Made by a program: the position numbers and the translations under genes. Shown here one piece after another: positions 1 to 7,275 of a stretch of 64,000 nucleotides of DNA (the stretch's first letter is position 1; the number at the start of each line of letters is the position of its first letter). The notes under the pieces are model-generated. The model worked only from the letters and a program-made list of their open reading frames with translations, was not told where the DNA came from and ran no database searches. The DNA comes from Melghirimyces profundicolus (GTDB lineage: Bacteria; Bacillota; Bacilli; Thermoactinomycetales; DSM-45169): the NCBI RefSeq assembly GCF_003054245.1, contig NZ_QBKR01000004.1:151768-215767 (forward strand), read 5' to 3'.

Positions 1-498
1 AGAACCTCGTCATCGGCCGGACCGGCGAAAAACAGAACCTGGTCCCGGTTGATCGGCAGGTCGGCCTCTTTCCACTGGGAATAAAAACCCTGGACGGCGG
101 TCAGGGGCAGATCGGGCAGTTCCTTCACCGGGGTTTTCGGGTAAAAGTTGTCCGGGTCGGCCAGGATGGCCTCTTTCACCTTTTTCAGATCCACCCCGCG
201 CATGCGGAACTTGGAAGTCATGGGCTGGGTTTTACGGTCACCAGGTCGCCCCTTTTCCGTGGGGGCCCCCGCCAGGTGGGCGACGTCGGCGTCCCCCGTG
301 GTATCGATGAAGAGATCGGCGGAAACGGAGAAGCGTCCCGATTTGGTGGTCAGTTGGACGGAATGGATGGCACTCTCCTTTACGGTCAGATCATCCACAA
401 AACTGTGGACCAACAGATCCACCCCGGCTTCTTGCAACATCTCCACTGCCAGTACTTTATAGACCTCCGGATCGTAGGGCGTGACGGTGTGGACGAAC
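1..498 (-). pseudogene. 5'-truncated FAD-dependent oxidoreductase fragment, runs off the window
   Basis: The minus strand is open without a usable start from about 498 to the window edge. It encodes the middle of a flavoprotein of the FAD_oxidored type: a TPYDPEVYK segment, then FIDTTGDADVAHLAG, a typical FAD-domain motif, then QPMTSKFRMRGVD. The N-terminal GxGxxG dinucleotide-binding part that should precede this is missing, because the sequence changes at about 480-500 into an oppositely oriented DegV remnant. The 3' end lies outside the window. I infer a pseudogene created by a rearrangement; an artefactual join in the assembly would look the same. Confidence 0.6.
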
Positions 499-695
499 CC
501 GCACGCGCCATCCTGCAGGGAAGAGCGGAGAAGGAAGCCGAAGCCTTGAAGGAACGATTCAAAGATCTGGAGAACGTCCGCGAACTGTATGTCAGCGCCA
601 TCAGCCCCGCCCTTGTGGTCCACACCGGCCCCGGTCTGCTGGGCCTGGTGGTCGACCCCATCGACTCGGAGACTAGAAGTATTGTGAAAAAGTGA
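486..695 (+). pseudogene. C-terminal remnant of a DegV-family fatty-acid-binding protein
   Basis: About 70 codons are recognisable as the extreme C-terminus of a DegV protein: EKEAEALKERFKDLENV followed by ISPALVVHTGPGLLGL, where the HTGPG motif is the conserved lipid-site loop of the family. The roughly 200 upstream residues are absent, and the upstream reading frame is only a shadow of the oppositely oriented flavoprotein fragment. The last codons and the TGA stop lie inside the left end of a dispersed repeat, so the natural C-terminus is also altered. No start or ribosome binding site is seen. Confidence 0.6.
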
Positions 696-734
696 GCGGC
701 GCTGCAGCATTTACCCGAAGCCGCTCCGGCTGCA
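676..734 (+). repeat. dispersed repeat family, truncated left end (copy A)
   Basis: Carries the left terminal inverted repeat (GAAGTATTGTGA, two changes from GAAGCGTTGTGA), the AAAAAGTGAGCGGC block, the TTTACCC block and the GCCGCTCCGGCTGCA block found in the same order at 3255 and 28216. The right half is missing. It abuts the broken degV remnant. Confidence 0.8.
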
Positions 735-747
735 TCTCCAATCCGGC

Positions 748-774
748 GAAAAAAGAACACCCCGCTCGGGGTGT
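748..774 (-). terminator. rho-independent terminator of cydAB
   Basis: Perfect 8-bp stem (ACACCCCG at 757-764 with CGGGGTGT at 767-774), two-base loop, followed on the minus strand by a T run (A run at 749-754). It lies about 70 bases past the cydB stop. Confidence 0.75.
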
Positions 775-775
775 C

Positions 776-822
776 AAGGCTGCTGACCAAAAGGGAAGGT
801 CGGCAGCCTTTGTTGCTTTTAA
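776..822 (+). terminator. possible plus-strand terminator
   Basis: AAGGCTGC at 776-783 pairs with GCAGCCTT at 803-810 and a T-rich stretch follows. It could have served the degV gene whose remnant lies upstream. Confidence 0.4.
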
Positions 823-844
823 GCCATCCCATCCCCCTGAATGA

Positions 845-1867
845 TTATCTCTGATGCAGATACCGCTTGTCTTTCAGAAACAGCCGCCAGAAGAGATAAA
901 ATCCCGGAACCAGGATCGCCAGTCCGATGGCATAGGATACGAGGAGATAGCGGAACATTTCCGGGTTGGTCACGCTTTTCGCCACGGTCAGGTCGGGATA
1001 GACCAGATACGGCAGATGCGCCCTGCCGTAAGCAAAGGATGCCAGGGCGTACTGCGTGATGAAAAGGGTGAAGGACAACCGGGGAAGCCCCCGGGATTTC
1101 CCCGGGTCCCGACTCTTCCAAAAAAGCGCCAGGTAGCCGATCAAAAAAGCGGCAAAGGAAAGAAAGAACCACAGACGTTCCTCCAGCAGGCGATCCCGGA
1201 GCCAGACGGCTTCCCGTCCCATCAGAAAGGTGGTGAGCACGGCGGTTGCCAGCGTGAGCGGGCCCAGCCAAACCACGTGCCTCCGGAAAACACGATAGGT
1301 GGATTCATTATCCGCTTCCCGGGAATAATCCGCCAGGAAGGCCGCAGACAGAAAGAGCTCGCTGGACAGGCCAAATGCCAGATACGCGCAGGTCACCGGG
1401 CTGGTGAAAAGTTTCCCTATCCGGAGGGTCCGGGTCTCCGGATCGATAAATCCCCCGGTCAGGATGGGGAGCACGCTCACCAAAAGACTCGGGATCAGCA
1501 CACCGGTCACCCCCGACACGATATCCAAGGTGTTGCGGAAGCGTTGCACGGAGTGATGAAAGACCATAAAGGTACTCCGGATGGTGAGCAGGATCAGGAC
1601 CAAACTTCCGGGAATCAACAGGGCCATGCCGAAGGAATAGATCGCCGCCGGAAAAAAGGCGACCAGGGTGACCACCAGCAGAACGAGAAAAACGTTGGTC
1701 ACCTCCCAGGTGGGAGAGAGGAACCGGTTGGCGATGGAACCGGCCTGGGCCCCTTTCCGGGTATAGACCATCCCCCAGAAACCCGTCCCGAAATCGACCG
1801 AGCCCAGGATGGCGTAGATGAAGACAAACAGCCACACAAGGGAAATCGCCAGGATAGCTTCATCCAT
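845..1867 (-). CDS. cydB: cytochrome bd-type quinol oxidase subunit II
   Basis: This 340-residue multi-pass membrane protein is the second subunit of a cytochrome bd oxidase, which oxidises menaquinol and reduces oxygen to water. It starts MDEAILAISLVWLFVF and keeps the GxVDFGTGFW stretch of the family near residue 25 and a dense set of hydrophobic helices. Length matches CydB/CioB. It follows cydA with only three bases between the stop and this start, so the two are co-translated from one minus-strand operon; a terminator lies just downstream at 748-774. The cydC/D heme-thiol exporter genes that accompany cydAB in Bacillus are not adjacent. Confidence 0.93.
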   Translation of the reverse strand: MDEAILAISLVWLFVFIYAILGSVDFGTGFWGMVYTRKGAQAGSIANRFLSPTWEVTNVFLVLLVVTLVAFFPAAIYSFGMALLIPGSLVLILLTIRSTFMVFHHSVQRFRNTLDIVSGVTGVLIPSLLVSVLPILTGGFIDPETRTLRIGKLFTSPVTCAYLAFGLSSELFLSAAFLADYSREADNESTYRVFRRHVVWLGPLTLATAVLTTFLMGREAVWLRDRLLEERLWFFLSFAAFLIGYLALFWKSRDPGKSRGLPRLSFTLFITQYALASFAYGRAHLPYLVYPDLTVAKSVTNPEMFRYLLVSYAIGLAILVPGFYLFWRLFLKDKRYLHQR

Positions 1868-1870
1868 TCC

Positions 1871-3235
1871 TCACCACTCCCCTTCCGCCGGATACTCTTG
1901 TTGGATCCCTTCAAGTTCCTCCCTCAGCGGATGCCGGCCGAAAAAAGAGTGCATCACGATCACCGTGCCGACGAGGAGCAGGAGATAGAGCCCGATGAAC
2001 ACGACGAACCAGAGTCCCAATCCGGCGGCATCCGTTACCGCCTCCGACGTCCGCTGGTAATGATACACCGTCCAGGGCTGCCTTCCGCTGCAGGTGAAAA
2101 CCCACCCGAATTCAATCCCCAACATCGATAACAGGCCGGAAGGAGCCAGAGTCCCCAACAGCCAGCGCGGCAGGCTCGTTTTCTTCTTCCCCCGACGACG
2201 CCATTGGAGGATCCAGGCCAGGAAGGAGAGAAAGATCAGAAGGACCCCGATGACCACCATCAGGTTGAACAGGGTATGGACGTAAAAGGGGGGCCAGTTT
2301 TCCCTTGGGAAATCGTTCAACCCCTTCACCACCGCATCAAACCGGTTGTCGGCCAGAAAGCTCAGGGCCCACGGAATCTTGATCGCCCCCACCAGCTCCC
2401 CTTTGTCCGGATCGACGATTCCCCCTAAGGCCAGGGGGGCATAGGCCCGGGTTTCAAAATGGCCTTCGGCGGCGGCCAGCTTTTCCGGTTGGTAGTCATA
2501 CAACACCTGGCCTGCGGCATGGCCGTTCCAAGCGGTGGCGAGGGACATGAGCCCCCCGACGGCCAGGGACATCATCAGGGCCTTTTTGTGGTATCCGTAC
2601 TCCCGATCTTCCGATTTCCGGTGAAGCATCCTCCAGGCGGCCAGCCCGGCGATGGCGAAGGCCCCGGTCATGTAAGCGGAGGCCAACACATGAAGGGCCG
2701 CCGACGGAAAGCTCGGGTTGAAAAACGCGTTCAGGGGATGAACCTCGGTGATTTTTCCTCCGCTTGCTTTGAATCCGGTCGGAGTGTTCATCCAGGCGTT
2801 GGCCGAGGTGATCAACACCGCGGAAGCGCTCCCCCCCAAAGCCACCAGGAACACACTGACGATCCGGGTGATGGGGGAGAGGCGGTCGGCAGCGTACACA
2901 TAGATGGACATAAACAGCGCTTCCAGGAAAAACGCGAACAACTCGATCTGGAAGGGAAGGGCGATCACTTCCCCCACCACTTCCATGAATTTGGGCCACA
3001 AAAGCGACAGTTGCACCGCCACGATGGTACCCGATGGGATGGCCACCCCCAACAGGATGGCCTGAGCCTTGGTCCATCTCTTGGCCATCACGGTGTAATC
3101 CCGGTCCCGGGTGATCTGGTAAACGATCTCCGACACCAGAATCATAAAGGGCAGTCCCACCCCCAGGGTGGCAAAAATGATGTGAAAAGCCAGCGAGCTC
3201 CCGAACAGCGAACGCGCAATCGTTAATTCATCCAT
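1871..3235 (-). CDS. cydA: cytochrome bd-type quinol oxidase subunit I
   Basis: Heme-binding subunit of the bd oxidase, about 454 residues, with about nine membrane helices. The N-terminal SLAFHIIFATLG contains the conserved helix I histidine (His18, a heme ligand in the family), and GRQPWTVYHYQRT near residue 385 is the conserved GRQPW segment. The quinol-binding Q loop is short, as in the CIO/Firmicutes type. I place the start at the ATG at 3235 because AAAGGTGAGG lies a few bases upstream; the in-frame GTG at 3244 would overlap that site. The upstream 300 bases are occupied by a full repeat copy, so the promoter lies within or beyond it. Confidence 0.93.
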   Translation of the reverse strand: MDELTIARSLFGSSLAFHIIFATLGVGLPFMILVSEIVYQITRDRDYTVMAKRWTKAQAILLGVAIPSGTIVAVQLSLLWPKFMEVVGEVIALPFQIELFAFFLEALFMSIYVYAADRLSPITRIVSVFLVALGGSASAVLITSANAWMNTPTGFKASGGKITEVHPLNAFFNPSFPSAALHVLASAYMTGAFAIAGLAAWRMLHRKSEDREYGYHKKALMMSLAVGGLMSLATAWNGHAAGQVLYDYQPEKLAAAEGHFETRAYAPLALGGIVDPDKGELVGAIKIPWALSFLADNRFDAVVKGLNDFPRENWPPFYVHTLFNLMVVIGVLLIFLSFLAWILQWRRRGKKKTSLPRWLLGTLAPSGLLSMLGIEFGWVFTCSGRQPWTVYHYQRTSEAVTDAAGLGLWFVVFIGLYLLLLVGTVIVMHSFFGRHPLREELEGIQQEYPAEGEW

Positions 3236-3254
3236 GATCCTCACCTTTTTCCTG

Positions 3255-3563
3255 GAAGCGTTGTGAAAAAGTGAGCGTCAGCATTTACCCAAAGTCGCTC
3301 CGGCTGCACTCACAGAGCACAAGTCTCGCCTGGGTCGCTTGCGCTCCCCGGTCTCGCTATGCTGTCCTGCAGAGATGGTTGCACTGTCCGCTCCAAATCA
3401 TCCTGCTGCGGGCAGGGGCAAAACGCCTGCGGATGCAACACAGAGAAGCTTTTGCCCCTGAACGCCCTGGCAGGCTGATTCTCCGCTGGGCAGGACAGCA
3501 AAGTCGCTATTTTGGGTAAACGCTTTCCCTTTTCTCGAAACGAACATTCAATCACAACGCTTC
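3255..3563 (+). repeat. dispersed repeat family, full-length copy with one internal unit (copy B)
   Basis: 309 bp bounded by perfect 12-bp terminal inverted repeats (GAAGCGTTGTGA at 3255-3266, TCACAACGCTTC at 3552-3563). Inside are nested inverted repeats (TTTACCCAAA with TTTGGGTAAA, CTGTCCTGC with GCAGGACAG) and one copy of the internal unit beginning ACTCACAGAGCACAAGTCTC. It sits in the upstream region of cydA. No ORF inside resembles a transposase. Confidence 0.85.
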
Positions 3564-3590
3564 TAGCGGTTCCATCTTAAGGTGAGCGAA

Positions 3591-3613
3591 GGATTGGAAT
3601 CCTATTCCAATCC
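3591..3613. promoter_or_regulatory. perfect 10-bp inverted repeat, candidate operator upstream of cydAB
   Basis: GGATTGGAAT (3591-3600), three-base spacer, ATTCCAATCC (3604-3613). It lies between the amidase terminator and the repeat copy, in the only unique non-coding DNA upstream of cydA. It does not match the Rex consensus. Function is inferred from position only. Confidence 0.35.
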
Positions 3614-3637
3614 GAGGTCGCTGTCGGAAAATCGCAA

Positions 3638-3671
3638 CAAAAAACCCGCCTTCCCCATGGGCCGGCGGGTT
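3638..3671 (-). terminator. terminator of the amidase gene
   Basis: Stem AACCCGCC (3643-3650) with GGCGGGTT (3664-3671) followed on the minus strand by a T run (A run at 3638-3644). It overlaps the stop codon of the amidase gene. Confidence 0.75.
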
Positions 3672-4608
3672 AATTTTCCAAGTGAAAAAAGCTGTATTTG
3701 ACGTTTGGCGTCCAGGCATGGGAATCCCGGTAATCCCAATACCGATGCCGGCTGTTGACGGTGTGGGCGTTCACCAGTGGCATGCCCATGGGATCAACTG
3801 CGGTGACGATGGTATTGTGCTGCCAACGCCCGTTCCCATCCCAGTCATAGCAGATGACATCCCCCATTTGCAGTTCCTGGGGGGAGGAAACCCTCCGGGC
3901 ACCCATGGCGCCGCCGGAGGCAAGGTACCGTTGCAGGCTGTTGGCCACGGCCCAGCTGTAGCTCCAGTTTTCCCATGCTCCTTTGTACCACCATCCCCGG
4001 TCCCGGCGAAAGGCGAAGTCCATGGGGATCTCTCCGGCGTGGATGCATTGGGAGATGAAGTTTGTGCAATCATCCTCCATTTTCCGGTAACGGGGATTGG
4101 CCCCGTTCCACCATGCTTCGGCATATTGAACGGCCTTGATTCGATTGTACCCTTTGCCGGAAACCCCCCCTTCTTCGGGGGGCTGGTAATAGGTCCATCC
4201 TTGGTCCACATCGGTGTCCATCGTCTCATCCAGTCGGCATTCATCGATGGACCACCCGTCGCTTCCTTCCGTGAGCGACACCCGGTAGCCGTTGATTTCC
4301 TCCTGTTCAAACAGCCGGTCGGACAAGGCGTAGAGAAAACGTTGGTGAACCACCAACCGCATCCATACCTGCGATTCGTCCTTTTCCTCCCGGACCACCC
4401 GGATCCGGGTCTCCCCCTTGACCGGTTTGATCTCACGTTCCCGCTGCTGTTCCCGGATCCTCAACCACCGGTTCCGCTCATTCTCCACCCAGTCCGCATC
4501 CCCGTCCAGCACCCAATCGAAGAGGCGGTCCGGTTCCCCTTCCACCCACAGCTGGTTCTGCCCGCGGAACCAGGTGGTCACGGGCTGCCTCCAAGAACGA
4601 TTTTCCAT
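3670..4608 (-). CDS. amidase-domain protein (Amidase_6 family)
   Basis: 312 residues. The C-terminal half is an Amidase_6 domain: YNRIKAVQYAEAWWNG leads in, DCTNFISQC holds the likely catalytic cysteine, and HNTIVTAVD the likely catalytic histidine; VNAHTVNSRHRYWDY closes the domain. Members are putative cell-wall or peptide amidases in spore-formers. No signal peptide or membrane segment is visible, so the protein may act in the cytoplasm, the forespore or after lysis. ATG 4608 is preferred over GTG 4614 because AAGGGA lies eight bases upstream of the ATG. It ends in its own terminator. Confidence 0.8.
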   Translation of the reverse strand: MENRSWRQPVTTWFRGQNQLWVEGEPDRLFDWVLDGDADWVENERNRWLRIREQQREREIKPVKGETRIRVVREEKDESQVWMRLVVHQRFLYALSDRLFEQEEINGYRVSLTEGSDGWSIDECRLDETMDTDVDQGWTYYQPPEEGGVSGKGYNRIKAVQYAEAWWNGANPRYRKMEDDCTNFISQCIHAGEIPMDFAFRRDRGWWYKGAWENWSYSWAVANSLQRYLASGGAMGARRVSSPQELQMGDVICYDWDGNGRWQHNTIVTAVDPMGMPLVNAHTVNSRHRYWDYRDSHAWTPNVKYSFFHLEN

Positions 4609-4703
4609 AGGCACCGTCCCTTCGAACCCATCTCTTTCCCATCATATGACGTCGGACGCGGGGTATGAACCGGAAAGGCGTTGCGGGGTTTCTTTCGGAG
4701 CCT

Positions 4704-4994
4704 TTATTCTTTGTCTCTTGCTCCCTTTATTTGATGAATCTCATGCTCATAGGCATGTTCTCTCAACCATTCTTTCAGCTCGTTCCACCGATGCTCATTC
4801 AGATTGACGGTTAACGAGACTTCCAACCGGACGGATTGATTGAACAACTTCACCAGGAGTTTGATCGCTTCCAGGAGGAGAAGGGCTCCAAACAAAGCGG
4901 GGTAAAACGACTCCACATAAAAACTGACCGCGATCAACACTGCCCCGGACAACAGGAAGAGCCCAAATCTGTTTTTCATCGAGAGCTGGCGCAT
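4704..4994 (-). CDS. small two-helix membrane protein, unknown function
   Basis: About 96 residues: a basic N-terminus, two hydrophobic segments (FGLFLLSGAVLIAVSF and ALFGALLLLEAIKLLV) and a hydrophilic tail with NEHRWNELKEWLREHAYE that should be helical. I do not recognise a family. The start ATG at 4994 has GGTGGAG just upstream; GTG 4997 is the alternative. It begins 15 bases after the stop of the acetyltransferase gene, so it is probably its operon partner. Confidence 0.6.
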   Translation of the reverse strand: MRQLSMKNRFGLFLLSGAVLIAVSFYVESFYPALFGALLLLEAIKLLVKLFNQSVRLEVSLTVNLNEHRWNELKEWLREHAYEHEIHQIKGARDKE

Positions 4995-5009
4995 CACTCC
5001 ACCCCCATC

Positions 5010-5516
5010 CTAGCGATTCAGCCAAAGAACCATCCAGTCTTCGTCCACATACCGATCCGGCAGTTTCAGGGCTTTTTCTTCCCGTCCGTACACTTCAAAG
5101 CCCATGGATTGATACAGTCCGATCGCGGGACGGTTGTCAGCCGCGACGGTGATATGGACCTGTTCCAGCCCCGGCCGGCTGCGGACCCTGTTCAACAACG
5201 ATTCCAACAACGCCTTTCCGATGCCCCGTCCCCGGACTTCCGGGGTCGTGTACATCCCCCAAACCAGCCCCTTGTGACGGGTTTTCGCTCCCCGGTTCCG
5301 GAAAAAGCCCACGGTCCCGACCAGCCGTTCCCGGTCGAAGGCCCCCAGGACGAACCGATCGTCCGTCTTTGCCAGCCGCTCCCCGATCTCATGAAGAGGG
5401 CGTTTCTTCTCATCCTCATGGGAAGCCCCGAAGGCTTCCGGATGTTCCCGCAACATCCGGAGCCGGCATTCCCGGTAGATTTTCGCATCCTCAGGTGACA
5501 ACAACCGGATTTCCAT
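5010..5516 (-). CDS. GNAT-family N-acetyltransferase
   Basis: 168 residues with a complete GNAT fold. MEIRLLSPEDAKIYRECRLRML opens the domain, and VRGRGIGKALLESLL at about residues 95-110 is motif A, with an R-G-x-G-I/G acetyl-CoA pyrophosphate loop. DNRPAIGLYQSMGFEVYG is motif B. The acceptor substrate cannot be told from sequence. The gene starts 13 bases downstream of the ABC exporter stop, so it may share that transcript. Confidence 0.85.
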   Translation of the reverse strand: MEIRLLSPEDAKIYRECRLRMLREHPEAFGASHEDEKKRPLHEIGERLAKTDDRFVLGAFDRERLVGTVGFFRNRGAKTRHKGLVWGMYTTPEVRGRGIGKALLESLLNRVRSRPGLEQVHITVAADNRPAIGLYQSMGFEVYGREEKALKLPDRYVDEDWMVLWLNR

Positions 5517-5529
5517 CCCGTTTCCCCCT

Positions 5530-7275
5530 TTAACCGGTTTGACTCTCCTCCATCCCCTGTTGCAGCCGGTACATCTTGTGATAGAGACCCTGATGGGCCA
5601 AGAGCTCCTGATGGGTCCCCCGCTCCAGGATCTCGCCCCGGTGGAGCACCAGAATCAAGTCCGCATCCTGCACCGTGGACAGGCGATGGGCGATGGCGAT
5701 CGTGGTCCGCCCCTTCCGCATCCGGGAGAGCGCTTCCTGAATCTTCTCCTCCGTCTCCGTATCGACGTGGGCCGTCGCCTCATCCAACACCAGGATGCGG
5801 GGGTTCAGGGCCATGGTGCGGGCAAAGGAGAGAAGCTGCCGCTGACCGCTGGAAAAGGTGGCCCCCCGTTCCCCGACCGGTTCCCGGTACCCTTTGGGCA
5901 GTTTTTCGATGAAGCTGTCCGCTTGGACAAACCGGGCCGCCTCCCGGATCTCCGCATCCGTCAGGTCCGGATGGTGAAACCGGATGTTGTCCTCCACCGT
6001 CCCCACAAACAGGAACGGATCCTGCAACACCAGTCCCATCTTCCTCCTCAATTCATCGTCCCGATACCTCTCGAGAGGAACCCCATCGATGGTGATCCTC
6101 CCCTTCTTCAGGGGATAAAAGCGCATCAACAGGTTGATGATGGAGGTTTTTCCGCTCCCGGTATGGCCGACGAGGGCCACGGTCTGACCGGGTTCGGCGG
6201 TAAAGGAAATGTTTTTCAGCACATCGGTCTTCCCGTCATAGGAGAAGGTGACGTTGTCGAAAACGATGCGACCCCGGGTGATCTCCGGATTTCCCGATCC
6301 TTCCCGGGCAGGCGCCAGACGCTCCTCGTCCAGCAGTTCAAACACCCGGGAGGCGGAAACGAGGGATTGCTGGAGAAAAGAGAGTTGCTGCATCATCTGG
6401 TTGACCGGCTCGAACATCCGGTCCAGAAGGTTGATAAAAGCATAGAGCACCCCGATCTGAACGGCACTTTCCTCCATGCCGATGCCAAAAAAAGTGAGAA
6501 CGGCCATGATCGTCAGAAGATAAATCAGGTCGACGGCGGGCCGGAGAAGCAGTCCGTTCAACCGGGTGGTTTGCATGTTGGCAAGATAATGCTCCCGGTT
6601 GGTCACCCCGAATTCCCGCTTCAGGCGTCCTTCCTGGCGGAGGGCCTGGATCACGTTCATTCCCTGGATCGATTCCGAAAGCTTGGCGTTCAATTCGCTG
6701 AGCTTTCGCCGCACCTCTCTGTAAGCCCGATGGCTGAGACGCCGATAAACCACCATGAGTCCGCAGATCAGGGGAAGGAGCACGAGGCAATAGGCCGCCA
6801 GCTCCACATTCAGCAGAAACAGGGCGACAAAAACCCCCAGGATCAGGACAAGATTCTGAACGAAGGTGGAGAGGACGCTGACAAAAAGCTCCTTCACCGC
6901 CTCGGTGTCGTTGGTGATCCGGGACACCAAGGCCCCGCCTGGCATCCGGTCGAAAAAGGAAAGACCCAGGTGCTGGACTTTTCCGAATACGTCGACCCGC
7001 AACTGCTGAATCACGCGGAGAGCGATTCGGTGAAAGGTGAACTGCTGGAAATACTGCATCACCACTCCTGCCAAGAGGAGACCCAGATAAGCGCCCCCCA
7101 GGAAAACCAGGGGTTTCGCGGGAAATATCCCCGGGGTGAGATAATCATCGATGAAGATCTTGGCCAACAGCGGACCCGCCACTTCCGCTCCGGTCGCCAG
7201 CAATAACAGGATAAAAGCACAGATCAGAGTCTTACGATGAGGTTTGAGGTAACCGAGCAACCGCCTCATCACCAT
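5530..7275 (-). CDS. heterodimeric ABC exporter subunit, BmrD/YheH-like
   Basis: 581-residue half-transporter: six membrane helices, then a nucleotide-binding domain with Walker A GHTGSGKTS, Walker B ILVLDEAT and the switch AHRLST. The Walker B is followed by the catalytic Glu, but its own signature reads FSSGQRQ instead of LSGGQ. Together with the partner encoded just upstream it resembles the B. subtilis YheH/YheI (BmrD/BmrC) multidrug exporter. The start at 7275 has AAGGAGGTGG upstream and lies 44 bases inside the partner gene, so translation is coupled. The export substrate is unknown; drugs or peptides are typical of the family. Confidence 0.88.
   Translation of the reverse strand: MVMRRLLGYLKPHRKTLICAFILLLLATGAEVAGPLLAKIFIDDYLTPGIFPAKPLVFLGGAYLGLLLAGVVMQYFQQFTFHRIALRVIQQLRVDVFGKVQHLGLSFFDRMPGGALVSRITNDTEAVKELFVSVLSTFVQNLVLILGVFVALFLLNVELAAYCLVLLPLICGLMVVYRRLSHRAYREVRRKLSELNAKLSESIQGMNVIQALRQEGRLKREFGVTNREHYLANMQTTRLNGLLLRPAVDLIYLLTIMAVLTFFGIGMEESAVQIGVLYAFINLLDRMFEPVNQMMQQLSFLQQSLVSASRVFELLDEERLAPAREGSGNPEITRGRIVFDNVTFSYDGKTDVLKNISFTAEPGQTVALVGHTGSGKTSIINLLMRFYPLKKGRITIDGVPLERYRDDELRRKMGLVLQDPFLFVGTVEDNIRFHHPDLTDAEIREAARFVQADSFIEKLPKGYREPVGERGATFSSGQRQLLSFARTMALNPRILVLDEATAHVDTETEEKIQEALSRMRKGRTTIAIAHRLSTVQDADLILVLHRGEILERGTHQELLAHQGLYHKMYRLQQGMEESQTG

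Noticed and set aside
854..2131. 425-residue plus-strand open frame
   Set aside because: Antisense to cydB and cydA, no start signal, charged low-complexity translation.
3255..3563. Insertion sequence with transposase
   Set aside because: No frame in any copy shows a transposase motif, and copies are too short; at most it is non-autonomous.
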